From Sclerurus mexicanus (Eukaryota; Chordata; Aves; Passeriformes; Furnariidae): a stretch of 64,000 nt of DNA. Numbering within the stretch: position 1 is the stretch's first letter; each line of letters begins with the position of its first letter. A model generated the notes under the pieces. That model did no database searches, was not told where the DNA came from, and saw only the letters and a list, made by a program, of their open reading frames with translations. Where the stretch lies: positions 2,799,707-2,863,706 of the forward strand of contig VWZF01013053.1 in the NCBI GenBank assembly GCA_013396755.1, given 5' to 3'. Position numbers and translations under genes: made by a program. Of this stretch, positions 25,291 through 37,603 are shown one piece after another.

Positions 25291-26835
25291 GGTGCTGTGC
25301 AGCCAGATTTTCCCCAAAGAATTTAATAGCTTGGTTATAATCAACACGGGAATAAAACAAAGGAGATCTGAGAGAGACAATAAAAAAATATATTCTAGAA
25401 ACCTTTCCATGCAGGTAACTGCTGATCTGTCACTTGTAGGATTATTATTTACAAGTCTTATGAGTAATTTTAAATAAGCTTTTAGAGGCAGAATACAGTG
25501 CTATTCATCTTCACCAAGAAAGAATAGGAATGGATGAGGGAATTCTTTTATAGATACAATGAATTTAGCTTAAAAACGAAACAGTCACGTAGGATCTCCG
25601 GAGTTGCTGGGGTGTTAGTTTGGACAGATGACGGGATGATGGATAGGGTTTTGATTCAGCACCACAGAACAGGTTTTTTAAGCTTGTTGCAAATAATAGC
25701 AATCAAAGATGACACACGGTGTGAAAAGGGAAAGCAAACAAAGCAAACAGGACCTACAGCTGCAAAGAACCCTCAGAGAAAGCACGAAGGCATCAAAGAA
25801 GGGCTTCCTGAAGAGCAGCCTATAAGAACAAGAGAAAGAGGAGGAAAAAGAAGGAATCATCTGTCTTGACAATCATCAAATGGTCCAGGCTAAGAATCAA
25901 GAACTCATCCTGAGGTTTGCCTAGGAAATGAACAGGTTTCCATTAACATAAAGGAAATAGAGGAAGGGCATTTAAGTCCCCCAGAAGGGAAGTGTAACGT
26001 TTGGAAACACACCGTCCATGAGCTAAAGGTGAAAGAGGAGGAAGGTGGGGAAGCTGTGAGCAGTAACTTAGCACACATCCATGCACAGTTGGAGCCCTCC
26101 AGATTCCACTTGGTCTGTCTTTCCTTTGTGTTCACACACCTTCTCCAGTCAGCAAGACTGTCTGAAGTAAGTACACAGCCCCAAGAAAAGCACCCTCTTA
26201 ATTATTTTTGCTGTAAATTCAGCAAGAAAGTTAGTGCTAAAAGATTCCCCCATAAAAGCTTCTAGGAAAAGAGTGCAGTTTCTCAGATGTTAATGTGGCG
26301 TTTTGCAAATATTGCCATTTACAGACCGGGCTGCATTTGAAACTCTAGGACAAGTCACAATTTGGGTCTAGGATCCTTAAAATGGTATTTTAAAATGTTC
26401 TTCCCACCTCTCGTAATGCTCTTCTCAGTGACAGCATTAACTGCATGCACATAAGGTGGCTTGTGGCTGCCTTGTCTGCTAGCAACAAGCTAAGCATTAT
26501 AAAATATTCTAGCCTGATTTGATAAATTAGAAAAGAAAGTAAACTAGACAGGTAATTAAAAGTAATAAACCAGGTTTAATTGGTTAAGTAACCATGTAGA
26601 AATTCAGTGCCAGCTGCAAAGGTATAAAATAGAGCAACCTGGGTTTTGGTGTCATAAGTATTTCTGATGCTGTCGAGCCACAGTAATTTCAGATTCCTTG
26701 GGGAAGCTACTATTTCATTACTATGAATGTAGAAATCATTACCACACCTCATTCCATACACTTAAATAAAATATGCAATGCAGATAAATGACATCCTGGA
26801 CATAGCAGGTAGGTGATTAAATAGCAGGTACTCAA
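25291..26835. other. Unique sequence, no gene supported
   Basis: A 111-codon plus-strand frame (25,534-25,869) has a lysine- and arginine-rich end from a purine-rich stretch at 25,690-25,860 (AAAG, GAAG and AGAG words). No domain is recognised. Overlapping minus-strand frames at 25.9-26.1 kb also carry nothing identifiable. Confidence 0.5.
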
Positions 26836-26839
26836 GAAT

Positions 26840-27010
26840 TATTGCCAATGGGGCCCAAAAGGCATTTTTATTTTCCTGCTGGCCAAGGTAATAAGTGGCC
26901 TGATGACCCCATCTCACAGCAATACACCGTTAAATCTCAACGGGAGCGATGACAAGCCTTCCTAAATAAAAACATGCATTTGCAGGAGCTTCCCACTAAA
27001 CAAGGGTTAG
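26840..27010. promoter_or_regulatory. Candidate conserved non-coding element
   Basis: This is a short, sharply bounded block of balanced composition: GGGGCCCAAAAGGC, TTTTTATTTTCCTG, CCAAGGTAATAAGTGGCC, then CAACGGGAGCG and GCATTTGCAGG. No repeat match is evident and no open frame is present. Such word-rich, non-coding compactness is typical of conserved enhancers. Conservation has not been tested. Confidence 0.36.
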
Positions 27011-28827
27011 GTAAGGCACTCTGCTAGCCTGAGTACCTGCAGCTAAGGGTACTATCCTTCAACGCCAGGACAGAGCTCCAACAGACTTGCACAGGCAGAG
27101 ACACCAAGTGCTGTCCAGAGGAAGGGGATGTTCTTAAAGCTAAGTGATCTCCTGAAGGAGATCACAGGAGATAGTAAAGTTAAAGCTGTCAAATTACATT
27201 AAACGTAACACCATTCCCTTTTGACTCTCTCAGCAGGAATAGTTGGAACAGCAGCACGGATGGGCTGGGTGTGGAAGGTGGGTAACCTGAGGAGCACGAG
27301 TGTGATGGGAAACATTATGAGTAACTCCAAAAGTTATTGGCTCATTAACAATGTCCTACAGGAAAGAATTTTCTGTCTAATAATAGAAGGAGCACAAGCA
27401 CAGATTCTCAATATGATCTGAAGCCTGTTTCATTCCACTGCTTTGGGAATAGGGCTCTTGATTTCTCCCTTTCTCTGTCACTTACATAATTTGGGCACTG
27501 AAGTGCTAACTCTATTATAAGGTTCAACATGAAAAGGGAGACTTTTTTCCAAGTTCATTAACAGACTGTTGCAGAAATTGGCCTCAGCTGAAGCTCAGTC
27601 ATTTTCTAAGACTCACAATCTCTAGCATAATTTGTTGCTGAAAATAATAAGATGCATTTTTGAGAAGTGAAAACAAGAATACAAAATATTGTGCATCCAA
27701 AATGGAGAACTCAGCATAGATCAGAACCCTACAATACAATTAAGCAGAATAGTATCCCTTTTGGGCCACTGTGCTATATTTAACACTAGCCATAGCATTG
27801 CAAATTCACTGCCACCAGTGCTTGGCCAAAAATGAGCTGAGAAAACAGCCCATACTTTGCCCAGTCAGGTCAGCAACACCTTCCAGAGATTCAGACTGTC
27901 TATTCCAAAATATTGACCTACATTTAAATTGACTTAAATTTATGGTTACTATGAGAACAATGTTTCTGCATCCTACAAAATTCCGATTGTGCCTGTTTTC
28001 ATGGAGAAAGAAAACTGCATTTTCTAAACAAAAAGTATTGCAAGTCTCAATCTAATTAAAAAAACCCCAAAACCTAGGCAAATAAATGATGCACAATTTA
28101 AAACCAAACATCATCTGATTACTGAACTCAAGCAAATGTTTCTGTCTTACAACCAAGTTTATACTTCCCTGAGTCTGCATGCCAAGTGGTTTTATTTGGG
28201 TAAAAGTCAAGTTTTTTAGAAAGAAGAAAAAAGAATCAAAATGCAGTTTTTATTTTTCAGTGATTATGGATGATTTTGAGAAACCAAGAGAAAACTATGA
28301 AAATATAGAAAAAAATATGCATACTAAACAATTCAAGACACCTATTTATTATTCATTTTTATTCTGAAGGTGCTACTTTTGGTAAAGTCTCTTGGTTTTC
28401 ATACATGTTCGCACTCGCCAGCAGTGAAACAATTGCACTGTCAACAGCAGAGATAAGTCACTGAAGGAATGATGTTGTAATAGGAATCATGACATAATGT
28501 CTCGTATCTTAGCTGATTATAATTAGCAAAACATTTGTAGCCTACTAGAAAAAGAGTTGATAAATATAACTGAAAACCTTATTACCTGATGCAATGTACA
28601 TTTTGAGACAAACATAAATAGAAAATATTATAATCATGGTGCAATTTACATTCTTCGATGCAAATAAGCTTTCCAGATCCATTGTGACACCAAACACCAT
28701 GCTTTAACTAACTCTGATTTAGAAAAAATTGGACAAGAAGGTGCTACTTACTCAACAGAACTTTGCCTTATGTGAATGCACAGAGAGACAGCTGCTCAGT
28801 AACTCCTTCAGTTTCACTTCTCTACAG
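27011..28827. other. Unique AT-rich sequence, no gene seen
   Basis: No gene is supported. A 66-codon frame at 27,221-27,421 is unremarkable. A perfect POU octamer (ATGCAAAT) lies at 28,658-28,665. From about 28,380 onward the sequence is AT-rich and free of repeats. Confidence 0.55.
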
Positions 28828-28966
28828 CCTTGTACTCCTTTCATCCTTACGGATCCTGTACGGCCAAGTCAGAGCAGGAGGGGCAGAACTAACCAAGCCT
28901 GTACCTGGACATGCTGGTTATCTTGGCACAGTCCAGACTCTGAACCCTTGGCAGCCCAACTGGGAG
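28828..28966 (+). other. Possible unidentified exon (139 nt)
   Basis: A block of 139 bases is open in a frame of one leading base plus 46 codons. It follows a good acceptor (pyrimidine-rich CTCCTTCAGTTTCACTTCTC then TACAG) and ends GGGAG at a donor reading GTAAAA. The translation includes PVPGHAGYLGTVQ and ends NPWQPNWE, rich in proline, glycine and tryptophan as in some small ciliary microtubule-associated proteins. I cannot name a family, so this resemblance is only an impression. A second plus frame is also open through the block, and no partner exon is identified nearby. It may be chance, a lncRNA exon or a true exon. Confidence 0.22.
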
Positions 28967-31900
28967 GTAAAACGCAGTATTGGAAGTTGGGAAGGAAGCA
29001 TTTGTAGTTAATTCACACTTGGATTAAGCAAAATGCAAACAAATTAATGCATTTTAGCTGCAAGACAGAGTTTAAGACTCTGGAGCTTTTGAACTGAATG
29101 CATTTGCCATGGCACTGAGAGGGAAGCAGCGGGCACCGGGGGACACAGCAGCACCCTCAGTGCCCAGAACGGATCTGCATCTCAGTCTTTCTCCAACACT
29201 CACACGTTCCACAAAAGCCTCTTCTGCAAACAACACGTACAAACAGGAGTACCACCTCTAGGATGAGGGGAATGATCCTTTGTGCTCTAATAAGCATTGG
29301 AAAGACTGCATCTAGGGAACTGCCTCTGCTTTTGGACACCAGCTCCCCAGACAGCAACTCAAAGGAGGGAGACTTGTTCAGGGAAACAGCAGCAATGACA
29401 AGAAACAATGCAAAATAAAATGTTTAAGCAAGGGAGAGGCTATAAAAGAGACCTGACAATATGTAAATAACTCCTACATTTAACCCCTCCTTCTTAGAAG
29501 GCAGTATCACGAATAAGTGAAGCAAGAGGCTACTAAATAGGGAAAAAAATATCAAATAAGGATAGTTAAATACAGTCATATCCCTCTCTGGAAGTTTACA
29601 AAGACAGATGTCAACACCCAGGAGTAATGACAGAAGTATGGCTGATCCTGTTTGGTGCAGATGAACGCATTAGACAACCTCAGGGAGCCTGACTCTTGAG
29701 ACTGTGCTTGAAATACCTACAAACTGAGTGCCTTTGAATTACCAGCCAAACGTATGTATGTCCCAACAGCACTGCAACAGACTTCAGGGATTTGATTTTG
29801 TAAAACAGTTAAGGAAGAGGGGCCATACCAAGATATGAGTTGGTTCAGTTTTTGAGAGAAATACTACGTAAATCTGGGTGTTGAAATGCTCTGTTGTAGA
29901 CTTATAAATGCACGATGGAGCTTGGGACAAAACAGATATAAAAGCCTCCAAAACAAACAGGTTTAGATTATCAGGACTGTCTCAAGTTCACAGGATTCAT
30001 GGGCACATGTTAAGAGAAGTCTTCAAGCTGGCATCAAAATAAAATTCTGTAATTTTTCATTAGCACTTCTTCAGTAATATTTTCTTTATTAAAATAACAT
30101 CTGCTGATTAATTAAACACCTTAGCACAATCAATGCACAAAAGGATATGCCTCCAATATTGATTAAAGCTTCCTTTGAAAACCCCTCTGAGCTCTTTTAT
30201 CACAGTTTGTAGAGAGATGGTACCTTCTAGAACAAAACAGAACTGCATGGCAAGTGTGAAAGTGTGACAGAAGAAAGGCACAAAACATGTAACTGTTTAG
30301 CTGAGGATGTTGAAACAAAGCTTGTTCAGCAATGGAATAATGTGACAGGTAATTTACAGTGATCTGATGGAAGATGACTGGATGCCAAATAACCTGGTTT
30401 AGTCACTTTTTTTTTTCCTTTCCAGATACTTTGAGTATCTTTTTTTCAAAGCTGCCTGTAATTGACACATTAGATTAGTTACAAAATCACCTGCCAGGAA
30501 TGAAAAGGGATGAACACTGACATTTAGGTTTTTAGGGCTGTTCAGGAGTAACTGGCTTGATCCTTTCTCTACCATTCAAGTACAGAAAATTATGAGCCTC
30601 CACGTGCATAACAGCAAGGCTGATCACTTTTGCACATCTTTCCTCTTTTGGGAGGTAATTCCCTAAATAATATGCATTAATAAACATCTGGATGAAAGGA
30701 AAATACTTTGGAGGACAATACAGGCATATTGCAGTCTCTGATCACTGAAAGGCATGGAAAGACTCTTGATGACTTCTATAGATATTAGATTGAAATTAGC
30801 AGTACTTGTCTTTCAGTTCCCTCAGCTGAGAACCTGTACATTTAAGTAACTAACAAAAAATGTCTCAGATCAGTCATGCCAGGTTGGTGCCTCTTCCACA
30901 TTAAGGAAAGCACTTCCTAGGAAATCAAGTTATTAACACAATGGAAGATTAAAAACTGCTGATTTTTCCAAAGGTACCAAAAAACCTTTAAAATTAACAG
31001 AGCAATTGAGGAAAGTCCTATATGCAAGACTAAAAGTACAACAAACCCACAGCCTTTCCTATAACTTCTTGTCTATGGGCAGATTGTGACAAATTATGCT
31101 AGAACATAATTTAGAATATCCAGAGAACTAGAAAGTAAAATTGTTCTGTATATTGTAGCTACTCCCTGTTTTTGTAAGGGCATGGAAGTTGCAGTTTACA
31201 TTTATTCTTCCATTTTATTTTTTTATAATCCACAATAGCTTAAATTAACTTCAAGTCAATTATAATGCAAGGAGGTTACACAGCCTGGTAAGTGTTGCTC
31301 TGATAAACACCTCTACTTCTGCAATTACAGGGGCTGTTTTTCCAAGAAACATGGGAAAATGATGAAGTCTATGGGATTGAAGGATACCTTCCCATGTAAA
31401 TATGATTCTGGAAGGCCACTACCCTGTCCCATGCTAGGAACAATAAAGGCAGCTTTTATAGTTATTTTCACAGCATTCTACATACATCTGACATAACCTG
31501 CCAACCAAAACCTGCAAAGCTACAATTATGTGGTACAACAGCTCCAATTATTTACGGAAATATCTTCATTTGGTAGAATCCTTCTCTTTCTGTCACCAAT
31601 GCTCTGCCTGTACAGATGAGCCACATACACTCCTGTTTATCTTCTGTCTTTTTACCTACCGTGCATTAACTAGTTCCAGTGGCTTTCTTGAAAGCATAAT
31701 GACTTTTCCTGTACTCTAGTAAAAATATATCCCCACAAATCAAGAAGAAGCAGGCTCAGACTAAGTGGTTGAGAAGATTTACATTCTATTGCTAACTCAG
31801 TTATTACTCTGCTGAAAACCCCACAGCATCAATATAATGAATCCCTCAACCTCTGCTGCTAGCACAATTTTTCTTCCCAACCTCATTGGCTCCCAACTTT

Positions 31901-32173
31901 CTGCTTGACCTTTTACAATCTGTGTGTGGCAGAGCTTCATTACAACCTTTTAATGATGCACAAATGGCACACAACACCAAGGTCACAGCATATCCCCAGT
32001 GAGAGCTTCCCCAACACCTCCTGAACAGACAATGAGTTTTCATTTAAAACGATAGCTCAGTGGGGAAGCAAAACCTTAGGATTCAGCTCAAATCTCAACA
32101 GCTACTAGTACACAAAAAAAGAAATTAATAAAATTTGCCACGTTGCAAAATTAGTAGCTGCTCTCTAGAAAAG
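28967..32173. other. Unique AT-rich sequence, no gene seen
   Basis: The longest frame is 83 codons (29,157-29,408, minus) and is not recognisable. A T-rich run lies near 30,411-30,420. No transposon was recognised in this 3.2-kb stretch, which fits the low repeat density of bird DNA. Confidence 0.6.
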
Positions 32174-32195
32174 TTTTTTTTTTTTAAAAAAAAAG
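32174..32195. repeat. T12A10 perfect AT palindrome
   Basis: Twelve T are followed directly by ten A, forming a self-complementary tract that could extrude as a short hairpin. Its origin could be slippage on both sides. It is not a rho-independent terminator in this eukaryotic context. Confidence 0.9.
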
Positions 32196-32489
32196 TTGAT
32201 GTCTCAAGCCTTCAGTGACCAAATGAATAAAGCGGCCTACTGAGGAAACTCAGAAAAGTTACACTGTTTTTCTGTATAAAAAGATTATTTGGATGTTAAA
32301 ATATAAACAAAAAAATATTGAGGAGTTGGCAACATTCATCAACCTAGAACATCAGAAATTTTTCTAGTATCACAGCAGTCAAATGAGTATCAGATGATGG
32401 ACTCTATCCCAAATACTCACCAACTTTTCGTTAACACATTTCAATCTGTTCTGCAGTTTTCCAACTGGGATGTAGAGATGCTTAAGTCT

Positions 32490-32545
32490 ACTTTAGAAGT
32501 ATTTCAGGGTTTTGTATTGAGAGTGCTATATAAATGCAAAGCATC
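32490..32545 (+). mobile_element. Possible ancient L3/CR1-like LINE 3' tail
   Basis: The word GAGTGCTATATAAATGCAAAG at 32,520-32,540, preceded by a degraded GTATTTCAGGGTTTTGTATT block, resembles the 3' tail of the old amniote L3/CR1-like LINEs (family pattern GCTTTGAGAT...GGYGCTATATAAATGCAAAG). Only about 55 bases are recognisable. The assignment is from memory of the family and is not aligned. Such remnants predate birds and are sometimes co-opted as regulatory DNA. Confidence 0.42.
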
Positions 32546-32559
32546 TTGCTATTCAAGCA

Positions 32560-33060
32560 GGTGGGCTGTAAAGCATATTATATTCAGAGTTGGTTAATGC
32601 CAAGTCAGTACACAAGTGCATATATTGCACCTCAGTTCCTGGTGAAGCACAATACAATGTTTCAAATGGATATGCAATATTACCTTATATGCTTTTTGTA
32701 TATGAAGGCATTAATGCTCCAAACCATAGAGTTACATCTAAAGTTATCTACTAGGCAGTGGTGACTCCTTTACTTCAGACATTTGATCTTGAGTTTATAA
32801 TATCAGAGTATTTCCATTCACTGTGTGCTCATACATGCACATGATCACTCAATGCACTTTACTTACTCAATTCCTTTCTCTCTTACAGTGGGGGACATTA
32901 GGAACAACAAACAGTTCAGTGCAGCCTCAAATAGCCCTGTGCAAAGATCCCAAACTAACCTGCACCTCAGGATGTGGTACTACACTTGCAGTGCTCATGA
33001 AATCCATAGAGCACTTCCCATTACAAGGATCCACAACTTGAATTAAATAGCTCATGTTCT
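32560..33060. other. Unique AT-rich sequence between two ancient-repeat remnants
   Basis: Overlapping 67-76 codon frames occur on plus, but none is recognisable. Nothing further is seen. Confidence 0.55.
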
Positions 33061-33065
33061 ACTCC

Positions 33066-33180
33066 CTGAATTGTCACTGACGCTTTCTACTCTTGGCCAA
33101 ATCGTTTCATCTCACTGTACCTCCATTTACCCACTTGTAAAAATTGCATACAACTTACTTCTCACCCATGGAAGAGTATA
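33066..33180 (+). mobile_element. Possible MIR/L2-type ancient repeat
   Basis: The order of words matches the MIR/L2 pattern (CTTGGGCAAGTCACTTAACCTC...CTCCATTTCCCCATCTGTAAAA): CTTGGCCAAATCGTTTCATC at 33,092-33,111, then CTCCATTTACCCACTTGTAAAA near 33,121-33,142 and CAACTTACTTCTCACCCA. The copy is divergent. It lies about 520 bases downstream of another ancient-LINE-like tail in the same orientation. Identification is by eye. Confidence 0.5.
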
Positions 33181-35624
33181 ATCATTGCTGTAGCCATGAA
33201 GATCTCTGAAATCCTCAAACACATAGCAATCTAAAAAATGCAAGGCCTTGTATGTGATTTCAAATATTCAGCTGTTATTGAAAAGGAACCATCAAGAATC
33301 AAGCACAACCCCTGATAGCAGTGCAGTTTTAGTGCTGGCATATTGCCTGGGATCTGAAACAGTGCAGGGGGGGGAAAAAACAACCCAAGCAACAGAAAAC
33401 ATTGATCATGGACACTTGAACTCTGCTTCCTTTGGACAAAGACTGCCAGGGTCAAAATCTACTTTCATGACTTTCAGAGAAGTAACTAATAAATTGTTCT
33501 GGATTTACACCAACATAAATAAAAGCAGATACTGGCTGTGGTCCTTTAAACAGTTAGTACAAATACATAGACTTGGTGCAAGAATATAAGGCAAGTTTTA
33601 TTACCCACGAAAGAGTCTTGTGAAGCAACACATCTTAAATGCTCACTCTTATGTACTTGAAAAAGAAAACCCCCAAAATACCCAGACAACCCCAGTGGCT
33701 CAAACCAAAAATCCAAGGCCTGCCAGAGGCAACCCCCCAAAGCCATACTTTGCCTGACTGCCCCAAAATCCTCACCCAGCCTCCAGCAATCCATGGCTCA
33801 CAAACATCTTGAACTAGACTGGTGCACACAAGTCATTCATGGATTACTCTTCACTAATTTTTTTTTCTCACTTCCCTCTTTGGTCCCATGTTCCACACAC
33901 TTGGTTCATTTGTTATTTACAGCACAGAATTAATTTGAAGTACTCTGGCTGGAAGACACATGTAAGATACATTATTTTAAAAAGAATGAAAGCTCAATAT
34001 GACTGCTGACATAGCCACTAAATAAAAGTTCGAGTTCAAGGCTTGATTTGGATCTTGCAGTTCTATAACTGGAGTTAGAGCAGCACAGGATAGCACACAA
34101 TATGGAGGCAGCAAGACAGCCAGGGAGGACATAATTTCTTTCAGAACCGGAAAAAAAAACACAATGAACAAAATTCCCTCAGACTAAAAGAGCTCACTGT
34201 AAATTCCCACTTCTTTGTAAAATGTTCTCTAAGTTTCTTGCTAGAATGACTACTACAGCTATGGCTTCTAAGGGAGAAATCCAGGGTTTTATTTTAGGGA
34301 CTACAGCTAGACTTTCCATATGCCACTTAGACAGTAGGAGGTTCGTACACACTGTATAAAGCAGTCACAGGCAGATGCCTCTATTCACTTTTTAAAAAGT
34401 TTCATCTTCTTTTCCATATTTAGAAAATTGCATTTCTCTTTCCTTATGTTTTTAAAATATACTTAGTAGCCCCCAGCTGTGCATCCCTACCCAACACAGC
34501 AATTGGGCACACACATTTTACAGAGTCCTGCCTGCTCTGCGTATCTCGAAAACATCGAGCGAGAAACCAAGCTCAAAGCTTCTGAGTCTTCTTGTAAGGG
34601 AAGTACCAGGACTTACTTCTCTTTCAATTAATTAGATTTAAATTGGTCTTAAATTGTAAATTCTTCAAGGTTTTCTTTCCATTGTTAACAGGCCCTAAAT
34701 TACCAAAAGAGAAGACTCCATGGAAATCAATCCGTAGTCCCAATACTTTCATTAGCATGGTCATGAAATTATAGCAGAATAACAAAGTGACTGTATGTAA
34801 TTAAGCAGGAAGAGAATAGCAACAACTCAAACTGTCAATCAGCAAATAATTAAGCATAACGTATGAAAACAGAAAACAGTAAGTGGGGTTTAATGCAGTT
34901 GTTATTAAAAAAACACCACCTAAACATTCCCTAAAGGACCTGACATTTCTGAGATATATTGAAGGCTCATTTCTTATTAATTTTATCAGATTCACAGGCA
35001 GCAGGACCATTAAAAAGAATCTTCTTTCACTGGCCCTGAGACTTCCCTGTCTACAGCAGAATGCTGCTCACAATGGTAAGATTTTAATACATTAACTTGC
35101 TGGGAGAGACTTGCTAAAGAAGTTATCTTTAAGTGATTTATATTAACATATATACACAGAGAGAAACTAAGACCTTAGGTTCAGTTTGTAGCTTGATTAC
35201 AGAACGTTCAGGGCTAAATATTGTTATTTATTTCTAAGAGTGGACAAGAGGATGTGCAGTAGCTCTGAGGGAACAGAGGCTGGAGGACAGGGTTCTGGGC
35301 AGGCCAGAGAACAGAGATTTATGTGTCTAGGGCCCAAACCTTCACGGAGGAGAAAGTGAATTTCAATCTAAAGCACTGAGAACAAACTGGAAAGCTGCAT
35401 CTGCTGCAGCGATATCAAGTACTGAGATTTATTTCATCTTTTCTTCCCTGCACATTAATCACCAATGAAAATTATTAAGATTAAAATCTATATAAAATTA
35501 CATCATGGAAGACACAGTTGACCAGTCTAATGGTTCAATTTACTGAGAATTTTGCATCTATCAAGCAACATAACTTCCCTAAAACTTTGTGATGTTAAAG
35601 GCACCCCAAGGGACTTTGTAGAAG
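33181..35624. other. Unique sequence, no gene seen
   Basis: A G8A6 tract lies at 33,367-33,380. A 113-codon plus frame at 33,248-33,589 passes through it and has no recognisable content. A C-rich, purine-poor patch at 33,665-33,790 gives a 82-codon tryptophan- and glycine-rich minus frame by composition. The rest is AT-rich. Confidence 0.5.
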
Positions 35625-35771
35625 CCTCATTCTTGGATGTTTTCACAAACACCCAGATAAGAGCCTGAGCAGCCCCAAACTTGATGGCAGCCCTATATTT
35701 GGGCATGACATTGGAAGGAAAAAGAGACCTGCAAAGGTCTCCTCTGTTCTAAATTATTCTATGATTCTGTG
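35625..35771 (+). mobile_element. CR1 LINE 3' end, plus orientation, divergent
   Basis: A second 5'-truncated CR1 fragment. It shows the blocks AAGAGCCTGAGCAGCC, CTTGATGGCAGCCCT, TTGGGCATGACATTGGA, AGACCTGCAAAGGTC and the terminus AATTATTCTATGATTCTGTG. The sequence differs from the copy at 12.6 kb and resembles the subfamily with a GACCTCCAGAGGTCCC block, so the two come from different CR1 lineages. Its left boundary is vague because of divergence. No coding part remains. Confidence 0.85.
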
Positions 35772-36530
35772 GCTGGTGGCTTACTCCTATCACTGCTCTC
35801 ACACCAAAGCACTGATAATATTTTAAAATTATTTTTAATCAGAGTCTGACTTAATTACTGGGAAGCCATTATTAAACTTTGGGTTCATGTAGTGGTTTTG
35901 ATTTGGTTTTATGTTTTTTAAATTGTTTTTGGCTGGTGGTTTTAACTATGTCCTTTGGAAAAGTGAAAATAATATACTTAAGTTTTAAGAAAGACATGGC
36001 TGGTATTGAATACCAGTTAACATAATTAAGACTATGTACACTTATATATGCACACATATATAATTGATGAATTTTATAACTATGCATCCACACCACAATA
36101 AATCAGCACAGATTTTATTAATGCAGATTCTGCAGTAGCCACTCAGCCATATCTTGCAGTGCACCAGCCGTGCTGAAATGGTCTGCTGTCACATGGCTCT
36201 TCAATCTTTTGCTATTCAAACTTCCCCCTTACTTTTTTTGTATTAAAAATTGGTAATGAGGTTCCCTTCTTGCTGAAGGACTGGCAGAAAGAATCCTGTT
36301 ACTTCCCTAATGAAGTCCCCAGACAGAACTGACAATTTTCTAAAGAACAAAAGAAAACTGTTGCTCTAAGCTTCAGAATTGACCCTGTTGACTGAAATCT
36401 GTGTCTTACCTTGTTGCAAATTAACGCACTGAGCAAATTATCTCTCACGCCAAAAAGACAAGAGGCTTGAACAGAATTCACACCCCACATTCCCCAGTTG
36501 GTATCGTCAGCAATTTTGTGGTAAAACCAA
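35772..36530. other. Unique AT-rich sequence, no gene seen
   Basis: GT-rich patches near 35,885-35,945 and a TATATA/CACATATATA patch near 36,040-36,062 are the only notable composition features. No gene is supported. Confidence 0.6.
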
Positions 36531-36790
36531 GTAACATCTTAATAAGATCATACAGCTGGAAATAAGAGACAAAATTGCCATCTCATGGCAGAGCTGCCTG
36601 GGATCATTTTAAAAAACTGCCTAGCACAGGTGGTGCTCTCCAGAGAGGGAAAGAAACCTTTTTGCAGAGGTGTGGTAAAATGAAAATTGTAAATCTGGGC
36701 TTCCTTAGAGTGTCTGCTCCTTTCACATCATCTCTGTTCCAGTCCCACATTAACAGGGCTACATTTTCTTACCCAATAAACTGAAAGCAG
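36530..36790. promoter_or_regulatory. Weak candidate conserved non-coding element
   Basis: This repeat-free block has balanced composition and words such as GCCATCTCATGGCAGAGC (an E-box-like palindromic region near 36,577-36,595), CACAGGTGGTG and GAAAATTGTAAATC. A 69-codon frame crosses it without recognisable motifs. Listed because of its texture only. Confidence 0.25.
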
Positions 36791-37589
36791 TTTCAAGAGT
36801 AGAAGCTCTCATGAATTAATGGTCAGGTCTGGTTTCGGGTTTTATTCTTTAGTTCACCTTACCTTTTCATTCTTTCTTTCCTTAGCATCAATAATAGCAC
36901 AGTGCTCTCTATGCTACCTTGCCTATCTATAGTACTTATGTTTCTTCTTTCTCTGAGGAATCCGATACAATCTGACCTCCCAGCTTTCAAATTTCAATTC
37001 TTCTACTCCATTTAATATCTGTATTTTTTTTCAGTTGTCCTTGTTTCCACCCTGCCCTCTCACCAGAAGAATCCTCTTGCATGATGCTTCAATGTTTGCT
37101 CATCTGTTTTTACACTGCAATTGTTGGAGACTTTTAGCACATACTTTAAAAACCAAAGCACAGAAAAAATATTGACTATGTGAGACAAAAAGAGCTCTTC
37201 AAATGCAACTGGTTGGCATGAATTAAGCAAAAGTGGTCTTGGTTAAAAAAAACCATCCAAACTAATCATAACATTGCTTTACTTTTTTGAGTTAAATTTA
37301 ACCGTAATTCCCAGCTTTGCCTTTTAGCCATCCCCCTGTGTCACATTTACTTGGGCACCTTTTTTCACAGGCAGACACTGTGCAGGCAGAATCAGCGGGG
37401 ATTTGGGAGCAAATAATACTTTTGGCAAATTGCTACAGCAGCCAGCTGGGTTTTCCATGGCACAAGGCTGCACACCACTTCTCACGCCAGTATTTTTCCC
37501 TTGAAACACAGATTTACTGAAATGATCCCAAGATTTAACTTTTTCGTTATATAGTTTCTCATATTGCAAACCTTTGGCTTACAGACAAT
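36791..37589. other. Unique sequence, no gene seen
   Basis: A pyrimidine-rich stretch extends from about 36,860 to 37,060. The 37,320-37,520 part is more GC-balanced and open on both strands, with no recognisable protein. It may be conserved but cannot be called. Confidence 0.5.
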
Positions 37590-37603
37590 CCCCCCCCCCC
37601 CCC
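37590..37603. repeat. C14 homopolymer
   Basis: A run of fourteen C is flanked by AAT and GGAGACA. Long mononucleotide C/G runs are rare in AT-rich vertebrate DNA, mutate quickly and are prone to sequencing-length error. The true length is therefore uncertain. Confidence 0.9.

Noticed and set aside
25690..25860. Purine-rich tract as a coding exon
   Set aside because: Basic residues follow from AAG/GAA/AGA composition; no donor or acceptor and no recognisable domain.
32618..32640. TATTGCACCT word as a miR-25/92-type seed
   Set aside because: Seed-like match only, without a hairpin or the mature sequence.
34026..34045. GTTCGAGTTCAAGG as a tRNA T-loop
   Set aside because: No A box or cloverleaf-compatible arms at the required distance.
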